Shown here piece by piece: positions 9,480 to 19,844 of a stretch of 64,000 nt of DNA. The translations under genes were made by a program, and so were the position numbers. The DNA is taken from the NCBI RefSeq assembly GCF_023078275.1, contig NC_062990.1, forward strand, positions 3,551,501 through 3,615,500. Direction: 5' to 3'. The notes under the pieces were generated by a model, which was not told the DNA's origin, ran no database searches, and saw only the letters and a list, made by a program, of their open reading frames with translations. Source of the stretch: Leguminivora glycinivorella (Eukaryota; Arthropoda; Insecta; Lepidoptera; Tortricidae). How positions within the stretch are numbered: position 1 is the stretch's first letter; each line of letters begins with the position of its first letter.

Positions 9480-9700
9480 CACAAAAATCACCATATGTAT
9501 GCCTTACAGATCCGAGGAGTTCCCTCGATTTCTCCAGGATCCCATCATCAGAACTGGGTTCTGAGAAAAATGGGACCAATCTGTATGCATATACATTCAA
9601 TAAAAAAAAAATTTCAAAATCGGTCCAGTAACGACGGAGATATCGAGGAACAAACAAAAAAAAAAAACATACAGACGACTTGAGAACCGTCCTTCTTGAG
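9480..9700 (+). repeat. Dispersed lepidopteran repeat (CGACGGAGATATCGAGG)
   Basis: The segment with CTCGATTTCTCCAGGATC, AAAATCGGTCCAG and CGACGGAGATATCGAGG matches a short non-coding repeat that I recognise from many lepidopteran genomes. No coding potential is seen. The A-rich stretch near 9655 is part of it. Confidence 0.5.
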
Positions 9701-9716
9701 AGATTTGAGGCGACGG

Positions 9717-9925
9717 TTAAAAAATGCATTTATCTCTGCTTCCAGTAGTTCCAAAAGTGGTAAATAATCTTTATTAATAGATTCACCTACTTTTATCAAT
9801 TTTAAAGCAGTTAATTTGACTTTATTCAAGGTCAAATTACTTTACCCACTAGTGGATAAAATGCGTTTTTACCCGCTGGTATTCAAGGACAAAACACGTG
9901 TTTCCGAGCTAGTGAGGGGAAAATA
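9717..9925 (+). repeat. 'CAAGGGGGCAAAG/GTGAGGGGAAA' family, 3' half (copy 1)
   Basis: It matches the second half of the ~430-bp repeat seen complete at 15922-16352. It begins at the TGCATTTATCTCTGCTTCCA block and ends in AGCTAGTGAGGGGAAA. The 5' half is missing. Confidence 0.75.
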
Positions 9926-10027
9926 ATTAAAAATTATTCGGTGTCTTAGCATACAGTGTGTACCACACCAACTAGTAAAAGCTCTCTTTGCTATTCGCAA
10001 AATTGCATTTCGCTCACAAGAGTTCAT

Positions 10028-10170
10028 AGTATTTTATACAATCGTGATATAATACAAAGCTTTTCAGTCGAGTACCATGTTTAGGCCACGAAGATCGCTG
10101 AGTGGCCTAATAGTACGGTACGAGAGTGAAAAGCTTAATTATATCACTATTGTATACAATACTTTTTCTA
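10028..10170. repeat. Foldback element, ~60-bp arms
   Basis: The arms around the tips TTTAGGCCAC and GTGGCCTAAT fold into an imperfect 60-bp stem with a ~12-nt loop. The outer ends resemble the element at 12465-12610 (TAGTATTTTAT on the left, ATACAATACTTTTTCTACGA on the right), so the two are one family. Confidence 0.65.
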
Positions 10171-10554
10171 CGAGTCATCTTCATCATCAATGGACGGAAA
10201 TATCATCATTCATGCAAGTTAAAATTAATTTTAATAGAGTCGTTGTATCAACATCGAATTACCTAGCAACCAATTGTTTGTAATAACCGTGTCTGATTGG
10301 CCGATAACGCGACAGATAAAAAAAAATGTGTTTCAGATGCAGGAAAATTTGCCAGGTATCGCAAATTAGTAAAGAAATTGTATGAAGTTCTATTTTTGAA
10401 ATTATAACAGTTAACTAAAGTAAACTATAATGAGCTTATTATAATTGAGTCGGAACTGCCATAGAGTATCCAACACTGAAAAGTTAGCACTTATAGTTTA
10501 GTTGTGGTGCCCTAATTGACAGATTACAGTCGGCAAGTAGAAAAAAGTAATTTC
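10171..10554. other. No recognised feature
   Basis: AT-rich sequence without a supported gene, RNA or repeat match within this window. Confidence 0.5.
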
Positions 10555-11040
10555 ATACAAATTTTTACTTGATGTCTTAAGCTGGCTAGTAGATTTTACT
10601 CATAAAATAATGATTTTGATTCATAAATATTGAATAAATTGATAAATTTGATTTTGTTTGATGTTTTATAGTCAGTAATCAGTATTTAGTTTGTTTTGGT
10701 GTGGTGAAAAATGTTGTGTTTCACTCGGTGGCAAAGTTTGTTTAACCTCCGTGCTTTGAAACCCTCTCAACGCTCAAGATTCCACTTTTTGAACCACTCG
10801 CTACGCTCGTGTAACATATGACTATTGTTTTACAAGGGGGCAAAGTTGTTGTTTAACTGCACGTGCCAATATACCTGAGCAAGCGAAACATTCCAATATT
10901 GAACTGCGAGTGTAGCGAGTGGTTCAAAAAGTGGAATCTTGAGCGTTGCGAGGGTTTCAAGGCACGTAAGATCGTAAGTCAAACAAACTTTGCCACTGAG
11001 TGAAACACAACATTTTTCAACACACCAACACGAACAAAAT
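10555..11040. repeat. Foldback repeat with GGCAAAGTT arms, longest copy
   Basis: The left flank (CTTAAGCTGGCT onward) and arm (TGTTTCACTCGGTGGCAAAG) are matched in reverse by 10905-11040. The centre holds ACAAGGGGGCAAAGTTG. Copies in this window lie at 40125-40470 (+), 45398-45720 (-) and a fragment at 25400-25560. It shares the GGGGGCAAAGTTG module with the 430-bp family. Confidence 0.8.
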
Positions 11041-11611
11041 ACTAATGTTGAGTATTTATTGTTATGTTAGATTATGCTCCTTTAAAAAGGGTCCTCTTGC
11101 TAGTAAGACACTGTATAAGACGATCTTGATAGATAATTAATATCAAAACCGACCCCACATTTTATTTATAAGTTTTAAAACGATTTAAGTAAACCCTTAT
11201 TCATTTTTAAATACCTATCCTATAATATATCACACGTTTAGTTTCTGCTCGTTTGCCTCCTATCCCAAAAAAAAATAGTATAACATATTTTTCTTACAAC
11301 ATAACTGTACTGGAGCATAATTCCAATAACCTCCAACATGAAAAGCAGATTCGAAAAACCCAGAGCTGTGTTGATTTTAACGAGGGACCCATTGTGAGAA
11401 GTTTCTAGAATTTCTAGATAATAATTATAGTTTCTTTACAGGTTCCTGTGAAGAAATGTTCAAAGTTTATTTACTACCTTACAAGTTACAATGCCTTAGC
11501 CTAATGATCTAGAGACTTGAAACTTGATAATAAAGAGAACATTTCGAAGTAATTTTCCATTGAAAAGTCAGTTTTCTCTTTAAACATAGATTAAATATAA
11601 GAAGATCACTA
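11041..11611. other. Mostly unrecognised; short repeat traces
   Basis: No gene is supported. The stretch TGCTCGTTTGCCTCCTAT near 11248 (reverse strand) is a fragment of a dispersed lepidopteran repeat also seen at 52385 and 38940. A partial duplicate of the next element's tip, AGATTAAATATAAGAAGAT, occurs near 11588. Confidence 0.5.
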
Positions 11612-11960
11612 GAAGAGAAGCTTATGTCATAGATTAAATATAAGAAGATCATACCATCCCATACATTAAAAAAGCGACCTCCTAAGAACGCGCATACACT
11701 ACACCACACATAGATGGCGCCACAAAAAAAATGTCTCGTAGCTTTCGATTATACTTGTAGATGGCGTAAGTGTCACTTTTGACATAGATTTATGGCTCGA
11801 AAGTGACACTTAACGCCAATTTACAAATAATTGATGGCAACAAGGTAGTTTTTGTGGCGCAATCTATGTGTGGTGTTGTATGCGCGTTCTTAGGCGGTCG
11901 CATTTTAATGTATGGGATGGTATGATCTTATATTTAATCTATGATATAAGCTTCTCATAT
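11612..11960. mobile_element. Long-palindrome MITE, copy 1 (CATAGATTAAATATAAG)
   Basis: Nearly the whole element is an inverted repeat. The arms run from AGAAGCTTAT through CATACCATCCCATACAT, GAACGCGCATACACTAC and GATGGCGCCAC to a short centre. Copies 2 and 3 are at 15318-15640 and 46065-46316, and a lone tip is at 26014-26034. It is non-coding. Confidence 0.85.
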
Positions 11961-12464
11961 ATTATACAAATTGCGTTAATGTCAGCAAACACCATGGACC
12001 ATGGATGTGAGTTTGTTCGCTCTTTTTTTAATAGACTTATATTTTGAAGATCAACTAAATCACACTCAAGTATGTAGGTGTCTACTTACATACACGTAAA
12101 GGCAGCATTTTCAATGTAAACTGGGCTTAAAGTAACAAAACTTTCCCCTCACTATTTCTAAGTAAATTCCTATCATCCCTGTTTACTGGAAAATTTCTTA
12201 CCTAATTAGATACCTGCTTCTTTCGTAGCTATTCCAATCGCCAAAGTGCGTTTTCACATTATCCGATCAGGTATCAGATGTAGGAAGAATTTCAAAGGAA
12301 AAAATCAAAGAGAGATATCGGTCCGACATCCGACAACAGATAACGTCACAAATAGAGTTAAATTTGCTCTCTGAAAGTTGAGTTCTCAAAAGATTTTAGT
12401 CAGCTTATTTAGTAAATAAGGCTTCTTTATTTAACACTAAGTGTCTGGACTTTATAATAGTATT
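11961..12464. other. No recognised feature
   Basis: No supported gene, RNA or repeat. Composition is ordinary for the window. Confidence 0.45.
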
Positions 12465-12610
12465 TTATGCAACAGGCGTTTAAAGGAGGTCAAAAAAGAC
12501 GAGTGGCGTAGGTAAGAATTTGAGGCGAAGCCGAAAATTGTTATTAAGACGCCACGAGTATTTTTTGACTCAGTTAAACACCGTTGCATACAATACTTTT
12601 TCTACGACGA
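12465..12610. repeat. Foldback element, ~50-bp arms
   Basis: The arm with GCGTTTAAAG, GTCAAAAAAGACGAGTGGCG pairs with CGCCACGAGTATTTTTTGAC, GTTTAAACACCG-like sequence near 12575. Its outer ends match those of 10028-10170. Non-coding. Confidence 0.7.
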
Positions 12611-12704
12611 CGACCACTTATATTACTTAGTTTTCTTGAATAACTTTCGTGAAATTCACTCTGTTTCCTGTATTTTCACGCAAAGGTTTGCTCAGCTGCC
12701 CAAA

Positions 12705-12812
12705 GCCTTTCCGCGCACGCGCGCAGTATCGTTATAACAATGCGTTGCCATGGTTACAGAGCCAAACAATGCGTTTTCAGTTTTTTCGACACTGCGCGCA
12801 TGCGCGGAAAGC
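12705..12812. repeat. CpG-rich foldback element, ~22-bp arms
   Basis: CTTTCCGCGCACGCGCGCAG at about 12707-12725 is mirrored by ACTGCGCGCATGCGCGGAAA at 12791-12810, with one mismatch. The spacer is ~65 bp. Confidence 0.7.
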
Positions 12813-13247
12813 CGGCGGACGCTGACTTTGAGGAATAGACTTTTATGTAGGGTTTTAAAGATCTATGCACGGCCCTGTAAATGACGAATAACAGTTCGGG
12901 AGTAGAAAAAAGTTTTAAATGATACACAATCCTTTTATTTTATTCGAATTAGTGCACATTAACTTTACCTAACTTATTTGTGTTACTGTATAATTTGTGA
13001 CAAAAAAAACGTTACTTCTGTTTTACACATTTATTAAAAAAGCTATTTGCAACATATTTATATCTAATGACGAAAATTTTCAACACAACGAAACAAAAGT
13101 TAAAAAACTAACAAAAATTTTACAGATATTATGATTATCATGAATATTCATGAATAAACTGTTGGAGGCCTGGACATCTGAAAAAGAATATATATTTAAC
13201 ACATTAATGCAAAATACCGAAGTTTCTAATGAGTATATCCCACATAT
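12813..13247. other. No recognised feature up to the LINE insertion
   Basis: AT-rich DNA. The open frame beginning near 13150 is host sequence fused by chance to the LINE inserted at 13248. Confidence 0.5.
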
Positions 13248-13508
13248 CAAAGCCACACGACTCCGCTGGCTTGGCCACCTGGAAAGGATGGGAGAGGATC
13301 GTGGTGTGAGAAGAGCATATGTGGGACGCCCGGGTGGAAAACGTCCGCGTGGGCGTCCCAGATATCGCTGGTGCAAGGAAGCCCTGAAAGACCTGTCCGC
13401 GCTCGGTGTACCCAACTGGCGTGAAGTGGCGCAGGATAGGGCAGAGTGGCGATCTCTTGTGTCGGAGGCCAAGATCCTTTTTGGGTCGCTGAGCCAGTCA
13501 AGTAAGTA
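13248..13508 (+). mobile_element. 5'-truncated LINE with 16-bp target-site duplication
   Basis: The open frame encodes the C-terminal tail of a non-LTR retrotransposon polyprotein: RLRWLGHLERM, GKRPRGRPRYRW, then WREVAQDRAEWRSLVSEAKI, ending in a stop. AGTATATCCCACATAT occurs directly before it (13232-13247) and directly after it (13509-13524). This perfect 16-bp duplication bounds a 261-bp insertion. The end carries a short TAAG repeat. It is a dead-on-arrival insertion. Confidence 0.9.
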
Positions 13509-13524
13509 AGTATATCCCACATAT

Positions 13525-13665
13525 CGAGGGTTTACTGGTGAAACCCGATAAATCTAGATAACTTGTCCTTGAAATAACAACATTGTGGAAATTGCACATA
13601 CCTAGTTTGAATTACAAAAACCAGTTTGCTCAACTTATCGGGTTTCACCAGTAAACCCCCGATAT
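13525..13665. repeat. Foldback element, ~28-bp arms
   Basis: CGAGGGTTTACTGGTGAAAC at the left is mirrored by GTTTCACCAGTAAACCCCCG at the right, extended by CCGATAA/TTATCGG. The LINE above inserted immediately beside it. Confidence 0.75.
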
Positions 13666-13803
13666 ATCAGATATATTTTTGAGACATTATTCTTCTTGAT
13701 TTGTACCTACAGTTGTAAAAATATTTTGCGTTCTAGACTTTTCGATGTAGCCTAATAGTTGCGTTCTAAACCTGCCGAGATCGACCCCTTAAACTAGACA
13801 TTA

Positions 13804-14074
13804 GCCCCCTTATTCATAACCGTTCACTAAAGTTATCAAGCCGATAAAGTTCGTTTGTCCCTTTCCGACGTGTGATAAAAAAAAAAATTATCTGTTTATT
13901 TCTAAGAAACGTACATGCATTTATAATATACTTAACTGCTAATCTTAAATTGAAAAGATTATTTGAGTTAAGGAAGGAGTCTAGTTACATATGAATTGTT
14001 ATTTATTTAGAAAGAAAGGGACAAACAAACTTTATCGGCTTGATAACTTTAGTGAACGTTTATGAATAAGGGGG
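13804..14074. mobile_element. MITE with ~60-bp inverted ends and TTA duplication
   Basis: The ends CCCCCTTATTCATAA and TTATGAATAAGGGGG continue for ~60 bp (GTTCACTAAAGTTATCAAGC and its reverse). TTA flanks both sides (13801-13803, 14075-14077). A 3-bp TTA duplication suggests the PIF/Harbinger superfamily. Confidence 0.8.
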
Positions 14075-14339
14075 TTAATGTTTAAGCTTTACACCAATGT
14101 CGACAGACAGACAGTGTCGACACAAAACATTGTTTACCACGTAGACGTAGGGCATTTTCGCGAAAAAAGATTTTTTTTCTAAATAAAATAGGTAAATTTA
14201 ATGTTTTTCCTACTCAGAATCACGAGCCCTTCCGATCCTACTAGGTAAAAAAAAGCGTCCCAAATTTAATGTTTCCATTCCGTTACTATATTTCAAACAC
14301 TTTGTACAGCGGTTACAAAGTGGAAAATATGCAATAGTT

Positions 14340-14655
14340 ATTTGTTATGCAAGGGGGCAAAGTTGTATTTTAACACACGAGAAGTAAAATACATTTGCAC
14401 CCGAGTGTAACACAAAACTTTTCCCCTCACTATAGCGAGGAAACTACAACGCAGAAAATGCGTTTATCACTGCTTCCAGTAGTTCCACGGGTGGTAAATC
14501 ATCTTTATCACTAGATTCACTCACTTTTATAATTTTTAAAGCAGAAAAATAGTATTGTCAAGGTCAAATTACTTTATCCACAAGTGGATAAAATGCGTTT
14601 TTAACCGCTTGTATTAAATGACAAAATACGTGTTTATGAGCTAGTGAGGGTAAAT
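14340..14655 (+). repeat. 'CAAGGGGGCAAAG/GTGAGGG' family (copy 2, internally deleted)
   Basis: It follows the 430-bp family from AGTTATTTGTTATGC to AGCTAGTGAGGG. It lacks the central palindromic block containing CGAGCGAAGCGAGTGG. Confidence 0.8.
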
Positions 14656-14914
14656 ACATAAAATTTATAAGTACCTACCTTAGAAAAAATATTTTTGGTG
14701 ATTGTTCTCGCGAAAATGCCCAATAGACAATAATGTCGACATTTGTGCCGTCGTGTGTCTATCTTTTTTTGATCGATCTAATTGTAATATTTTATGAAAA
14801 CTTACTTGTTACTTATTGAAGGTGGTCGGCGGTGACCCGAAGTTGAGAGAGAAGTTGAACGAATGACCTTTCTTGTTTAAACTGCAAATAAAATAGTATT
14901 ACATCATTGGGATA

Positions 14915-15250
14915 ATAGTACATTTCGATACAAGTGCGTAAAAAAGGAAGTTCGAAACGAGTGGCGATAAATTAAAACACGACCGAAGGGAGTGTTTTAA
15001 ATCGACACGAGTTACGAATTCCCTTTTCGCACGTGTATCGAACGACGTTTTTCAGTACAGATGAACCTCTGAAGTTTCGACCTGGCATATAATGAACCAC
15101 TTCTCGAACTAGTGCGTAAAAAAACGACCATCTGTACTGAAATAGTACATTACGATACAAGTGCGTAAAAAAGGAAGTTCGAAACGAGTGGCGATAAATT
15201 AAAACACGACCGAAGGGAGGCTCATCTGTACTGAAAAATAATGTACTATT
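14915..15250. repeat. Paired foldback elements (GTGCGTAAAAAAGGAAGTTC)
   Basis: A ~70-bp block starting at GATACAAGTGCGTAAAAAAG occurs at ~14928 and again at ~15158. Reverse partners lie around 15028-15060 and 15230-15250. The order suggests one copy inserted in or duplicated beside another. A further fragment is at 54345-54440. Confidence 0.7.
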
Positions 15251-15317
15251 ACAGCATATTTGGTGCTTTTTTTTTCTCAATAGTGTGCAATGTTCTTTGT
15301 ACTTTATGTGCTATGCC

Positions 15318-15640
15318 CATAGATTAAATATAAGAAGATCATACCATCCCATACATTATTAAAATGCGACGCCTAAGAACGCGCATACACTACACCACAC
15401 ATAGATGGCGCCACAAAAAAATGTCTTGTAGCCATCAATTATTTGTAGATTGGCGTTGTCACTTTCGAGCCATAAATCTATGTCAAAAGTGACACTTAAC
15501 TTGTCGATGGCGACAAGTATAATCAAAAGCTACAAGATTTTTTTTGTGGCGCCATCTATGTATGGTGTAGTGTATGCGCGTTCTTAAACGGTCGCATTTT
15601 AATGTATGGGATGGTATGACCTTCTTATGTTTAATCTATT
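15318..15640. mobile_element. Long-palindrome MITE, copy 2
   Basis: Same family as 11612-11960, with ends CATAGATTAAATATAAG and TTTAATCTAT. The flanks CTATGCC on both sides suggest a short target duplication (CTATGCC at 15311 and 15640). Confidence 0.8.
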
Positions 15641-15921
15641 CTATGCCGAAACTTCAAAGGGTCATAGAAAACTATGTAATGTAAACCGTCTTACGATACA
15701 CGCGTACAGTGGGAATTCGTAACTCGTGTCGATTAATTCTAATGAACACAAGTTAAATTATAATCTATTGAAAATATTTCAACTTGTTCTGTCTTAAAGT
15801 AGTCACACTACTATGTATATAAATTAAAACCGAAATAAATCCAGCCTCAGGCACCAGAGGACTTGGTCACTTTTTCTTTCATATATGTAATTTATTTCGG
15901 TTTTAATTCGTGTCGATTAAT

Positions 15922-16352
15922 AGTTATTTGTTATACAAGGGGGCAAAGTTGTATTTTAACGCCGAGTGTGGAATTGAAAAATGAGCAAGTGAAAGGATTC
16001 TATAGTTGAACCACGAGCGAAGCGAGTGGTTCGAGAATAGAATCCTGAACTTGCGAGTTTTTTAACACACGAGAAGTAAAATACATTTGCACCCGAGTGT
16101 AATACAAAACTTTTCCCCTCACTATAGCGAGGAAACTACAACGCAAAAAAATGCGTTTATCACTGCTTCCAGTAGTTCCACAGGTGGTAAATCATCTTAA
16201 TTACTGGATTCACCTACATACTTTTATCAATTTTAAAGCAGTTAATTTGACTTTATTCAAGGTCAAATTACTTTACCCACTAGTGGATAAAATGTGTTTT
16301 TACCCGCTGGTATTAAAGGACAAAACACGTGTTTCCGAGCTAGTGAGGGGAA
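15922..16352 (+). repeat. 'CAAGGGGGCAAAG' family, full copy 3
   Basis: The full ~431-bp unit runs from TAGTTATTTGTTATACAAGG to GCTAGTGAGGGGAAA. It includes a central palindrome (GAACCACGAGCGAAGCGAGT). It is followed without spacer by copy 4, a head-to-tail tandem. Confidence 0.85.
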
Positions 16353-16784
16353 ATAGTTATTTGTTATACAAGGGGGCAAAGTTGTATTTTAACGCCGAGT
16401 GTGGAATTGAAAAACGAGCAAGTGAAAGGATTCTATAGTTGAACCACGAGCGAAGCGAGTGGTTCGAGAATAGAATCCTGAACTTGCGAGTTTTTTAACA
16501 CACGAGAAGTAAAATACATTTGCACCCGAGTGTAACACAAAACTTTTCCCCTCACTGTAGCGAGGAAACTACAACGCAAAAAATGCGTTTATCACTGCTT
16601 CCAACAGTTCCACAGGTGGTAAATCATCTTTATTACTAGTTTCACCTACTTTTAGTAATTTTAAAGCAGTTAATTTGACTTTATTCAAGGTCAAATTACT
16701 TTACCCACTAGTGGATAAAATGCGTTTTTCCACGCTGATATTGAAGGACAAAACACGTGTTTCTGAGCTAGTGAGGGGAAAAAT
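16353..16784 (+). repeat. 'CAAGGGGGCAAAG' family, full copy 4
   Basis: Tandem partner of copy 3, nearly identical over ~430 bp. The junction is seamless. Copy 5 is at 18255-18677. Confidence 0.85.
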
Positions 16785-16827
16785 CACTTTCCCTTTTGTT
16801 TTGTTTTAATTAATCACCATTTGTTTA

Positions 16828-17056
16828 GGCACTGGTCTCCCAGCGAGCTAATAAGCTATGAGCTATCGGTTATAAAAACGAACAAAAGATAAGCACTCCC
16901 GTGCAAATAAAAGAGACACGGTGATATTTTAATAGCTCACCGCTGGGCGAGTAACTATAAACATCGTCGTGTCTCTTTTACACGGGAGTGATTATCTTTT
17001 GTTCGTTTTTATAGCCGATAGCTCATAGTTTACTAGCTCGCGGTGGGACCAGTGCC
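16828..17056. mobile_element. Palindromic MITE GGCACTGG...CCAGTGCC, TTA duplication
   Basis: The ends are GGCACTGG and CCAGTGCC, with arms of ~100 bp containing GATAGCTCATAG and CACTCCCGTGC. TTA lies on both sides. The second copy at 18947-19177 has ATA on both sides, so 3-bp duplications are seen in both copies. Confidence 0.88.
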
Positions 17057-17394
17057 TTACAAATTTCTCTTTTCTGCACATGTATCATAATAGATATTTC
17101 TAGAGCTAAAAGCTAAACCGTTCATGTAGATGGTCTTACCTGATATACAGGTTTCTCCATATCAGCAAAATTACAAAATGGTAATTGATGAAATTACTTA
17201 CGATTTCGGTTTTTTATTCTTTTTGGTCCTGAAATGAAAATTTATTTGTAAAAATTAGGTATAATTTAGTTTATTTGTTTATAATTATAGTGAATATTCT
17301 TAAGTCTCTGTTACGTGTACCAACAAATATAAAATATATGATAAGCTATGTATTTAGAGATATTGCGTTGAGTCTCTCATAAAACATACACACA
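17057..17394. other. No recognised feature
   Basis: AT-rich sequence with no supported gene or repeat partner in the window. Confidence 0.45.
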
Positions 17395-17625
17395 TACATA
17401 CATACATACAATCATGCCTATAAAGGTCGCAGAACACGTGAAACTAAAGTTTCATTTCCACTCTTGGAAATTAAGCCAAGGGGTTGAAAGAAAAAGTGAC
17501 AGGTTGCCAGCCTCTCGCCTACGCCACAATTTAATCCATATCCTAGAGTCGCCTTCTACTACACCCACGGGAAGAAAGGGGGTGATGAAATTTTTAACCC
17601 GTCACCAAACGGGCTATTAAAACAA
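17395..17625 (-). mobile_element. SINE-like retroposon with (TGTA)n tail, copy a
   Basis: Read on the minus strand it ends in repeated TGTA after AGGCGTGATTGTATG-like sequence. It contains AGGCTGGCAACCTGTCAC. Other copies are at 19280-19520 and 42785-42970 (-), and 54445-54655, 39990-40065 and 61917-61999 (+). Confidence 0.7.
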
Positions 17626-17671
17626 CACACGCATCTAACACTCAGAGACCGCAAAAAGTCTGTGACAAAGC

Positions 17672-17822
17672 ATAAGGCCTGATTTAGACGGCGTGCGAAC
17701 TCGCATGCAATTCTAGTTACATTGCGGGCTGTTGAGGGTACATAAAATTTTACACAGCCATCAAATACCGCAATGTAATAAGACTGGTATGCGAGTTCTC
17801 GTACCGTCTAAATGGGCCCTTA
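17672..17822. repeat. MITE, ~33-bp inverted ends
   Basis: The left end AAGGCCTGATTTAGACGG and the right end CCGTCTAAATGGGCCCTT pair, extended by GCGAACTCGCATG/TATGCGAGTTCTCG. Confidence 0.7.
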
Positions 17823-18020
17823 CTTACTTCTTTGGGTAATGTATGGTGACGCCTTTCGGCGTAACCCGTTGCCTGCAGGGCTCGAATTTACCGCAGTTGC
17901 ACCCCTTATCCGGTACCAGGCCTTCGTGACAGCGGTTAGGTACCGCTTTTATTCTGAAATGGGAAAATTTTGGGAAACGGTAAGTAAGATTTTGGAGATG
18001 TTTTTAAAAATGTGTGTAAA

Positions 18021-18243
18021 GTCACCGTCAATAGAACTTGTGAACAATGTAAACAAACCTTGTAGTCAAAATGTCTTTAATTTCCATTCTAACTCATCAG
18101 ATACTGGCTAAATCCATGTTTTATTTAATCAATTCATATCACATTATGATCCGCAACCTTTAAAATAATAAAATTGTGCTAGAATATTGATATTTTATAG
18201 AATGGTTTGTTTACATTGTTGACAATTTCTATTGACGGCGATT
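18021..18243. repeat. MITE, ~42-bp inverted ends
   Basis: GTCACCGTCAATAGAACTTG at the left pairs with ACAATTTCTATTGACGGCGA at the right. TGTAAACAAACC is mirrored by GGTTTGTTTACA. Confidence 0.75.
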
Positions 18244-18254
18244 TTAGAGCAAAA

Positions 18255-18677
18255 TAGTTATTTGTTATACAAGGGGGCAAAGTTGTATTTTAACGCCGAG
18301 TGTGGAATTGAAAAACGAGCAAGTGAAAGGATTCTATAGTTGAACCACGAGCGAAGCGAGTGGTTCGAGAATAGAATCCTGAACTTGCGAGTTTTTTAAC
18401 ACACGAGAAGTAAAATACATTTGCACCCGAGTGTAACACAAAACTTTTCCCCTCACTATAGCGAGGAAACTACAACGCAAAAAATGCGTTTATCACTGCT
18501 TCCACAGGTGGTAAATCATCTTTATTACTATATTCACCTACTTTTATCAATTTTAAAGCAGTTATTTTGACTTTATTAAAGGTCAAATCACTTTACCCAC
18601 TAGTGGATAAAATGCGTTTTTACCCGCTGGTATTAAAGGACAAAACACGTGTTTCCGAGTTAGTGAGGGGAAAAAGG
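18255..18677 (+). repeat. 'CAAGGGGGCAAAG' family, full copy 5
   Basis: Same limits as copies 3 and 4, with a short deletion after CTGCTTCCA. Confidence 0.85.
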
Positions 18678-18774
18678 AATTACATGTTTAATAAGCAAAC
18701 AATGTTTTTCGCATTTGTTACAGAGACTTGAGGTAACTGTTAAACAGCTGTAGTGCGAAAAGGGTATCCCTCGG

Positions 18775-18880
18775 ATTTTTCCGGAAACGTTCGTATTTGT
18801 CATGTTAATTCAGTCAATGTCAGTACGTCTTGTACTGAGACTGACTGGAATAGTATGACACGTTCGTACGTTTCCGTAAC
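18775..18880. repeat. Foldback element, ~23-bp arms
   Basis: CCGGAAACGTTCGTATTTGT pairs with the reverse of ACACGTTCGTACGTTTCCG, and GTCAGTACG pairs in the centre. Non-coding. Confidence 0.6.
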
Positions 18881-18946
18881 AATACGAAGGCTAATCTTTT
18901 TGTACTACATCTGTACCAGGCCTACGTCACTCGCTCGCGTTAAATA

Positions 18947-19177
18947 GGCACTGGTCCCACCGCGAGCTAGTAAGCTATGAGCTATCGGCTACAAAAACGT
19001 AAAATAGATAATCACTCCCGTGCAAATAAAAGAGACACGGCGATATTGATAGCTCACCGCTGGGCGAGTAACTATAAACATCGCCGTGTCTCTTTTATTT
19101 GCACGGGAGTGATTATCTTTTGTTCGTTTTTATAGCCGATAGCTCATAGCTTACTAGCTCGCGGTGGGACCAGTGCC
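18947..19177. mobile_element. Palindromic MITE GGCACTGG...CCAGTGCC, copy 2
   Basis: Complete second copy of 16828-17056, flanked by ATA on both sides. Confidence 0.88.
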
Positions 19178-19279
19178 ATACCTACACGCTAGCCGTTCAT
19201 TCGAATGAACAAGTGGCCGAGGGGCGTCCCGCGCCCGCCTGTGTAGTCGCGTGGCACGTACTATTCTTCTGAGTTTCAC

Positions 19280-19520
19280 ATACATACATACATATAATCA
19301 CGCCTGTATCCCATAAAGGGATAGGCAGAGCACATGAACTACTAAGTTTCAGTGCCACTCTTGGCAAAAAGAGTTGAAAGAAATCCGAATTGTGACATTG
19401 CAGTGACAGGTTGCCAGCCTCTCGCCTACGCCACAATTTAACCCATATCCCACAGTCGACTTCTACGACACCCACGGGAAGAAAGGGGGTGGTGAAATTC
19501 TTAACCCGTCACCACACGGA
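19280..19520 (-). mobile_element. SINE-like retroposon, copy b
   Basis: Best-preserved copy: the (TGTA)n tail is at the low-coordinate end, then CTGCCTATCCCTTTATGGGA, then ACCTGTCACTGCAATGTC, read on the minus strand. Confidence 0.7.
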
Positions 19521-19844
19521 CGGGTCTGAGTTTCACGTAGGAACTCATTAGTATTAGTTAAATAAAGCGGAGGTATTTGTCGTTTTGCGAGTGAAGGATC
19601 TGTTACGTTAGTAAATTGTTAATAATATGTGTCTGTACGCTAATAGTATCGCAGTGCGTGAATAATTAGACAGTTTATCTACGCGGCCAGAAAATATAGC
19701 TACAACCTAAAAGCGTAGGAGCGTAGCAGACGATGTACTACAGCGTCAACGTAGCATTCGGTGCGTAGCATGTTACTAATATTTGTTTGAAAACGCCATT
19801 TGCAATGATACGGGCTTCTCGTATCACTATAAGGTCTATAAGTC
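19521..19844. other. No recognised feature
   Basis: No supported gene or repeat seen. Confidence 0.45.

Noticed and set aside
13080..13522. Minus-strand frames of 91 and 146 codons
   Set aside because: They are antisense to the LINE tail, whose plus-strand translation matches retrotransposon polyproteins.
15815..15908. Short inverted repeat AAATTAAAACCGAAATAAA / TTTATTTCGGTTTTAATT
   Set aside because: Only ~18 bp and AT-rich; no duplication or second copy supports an element.
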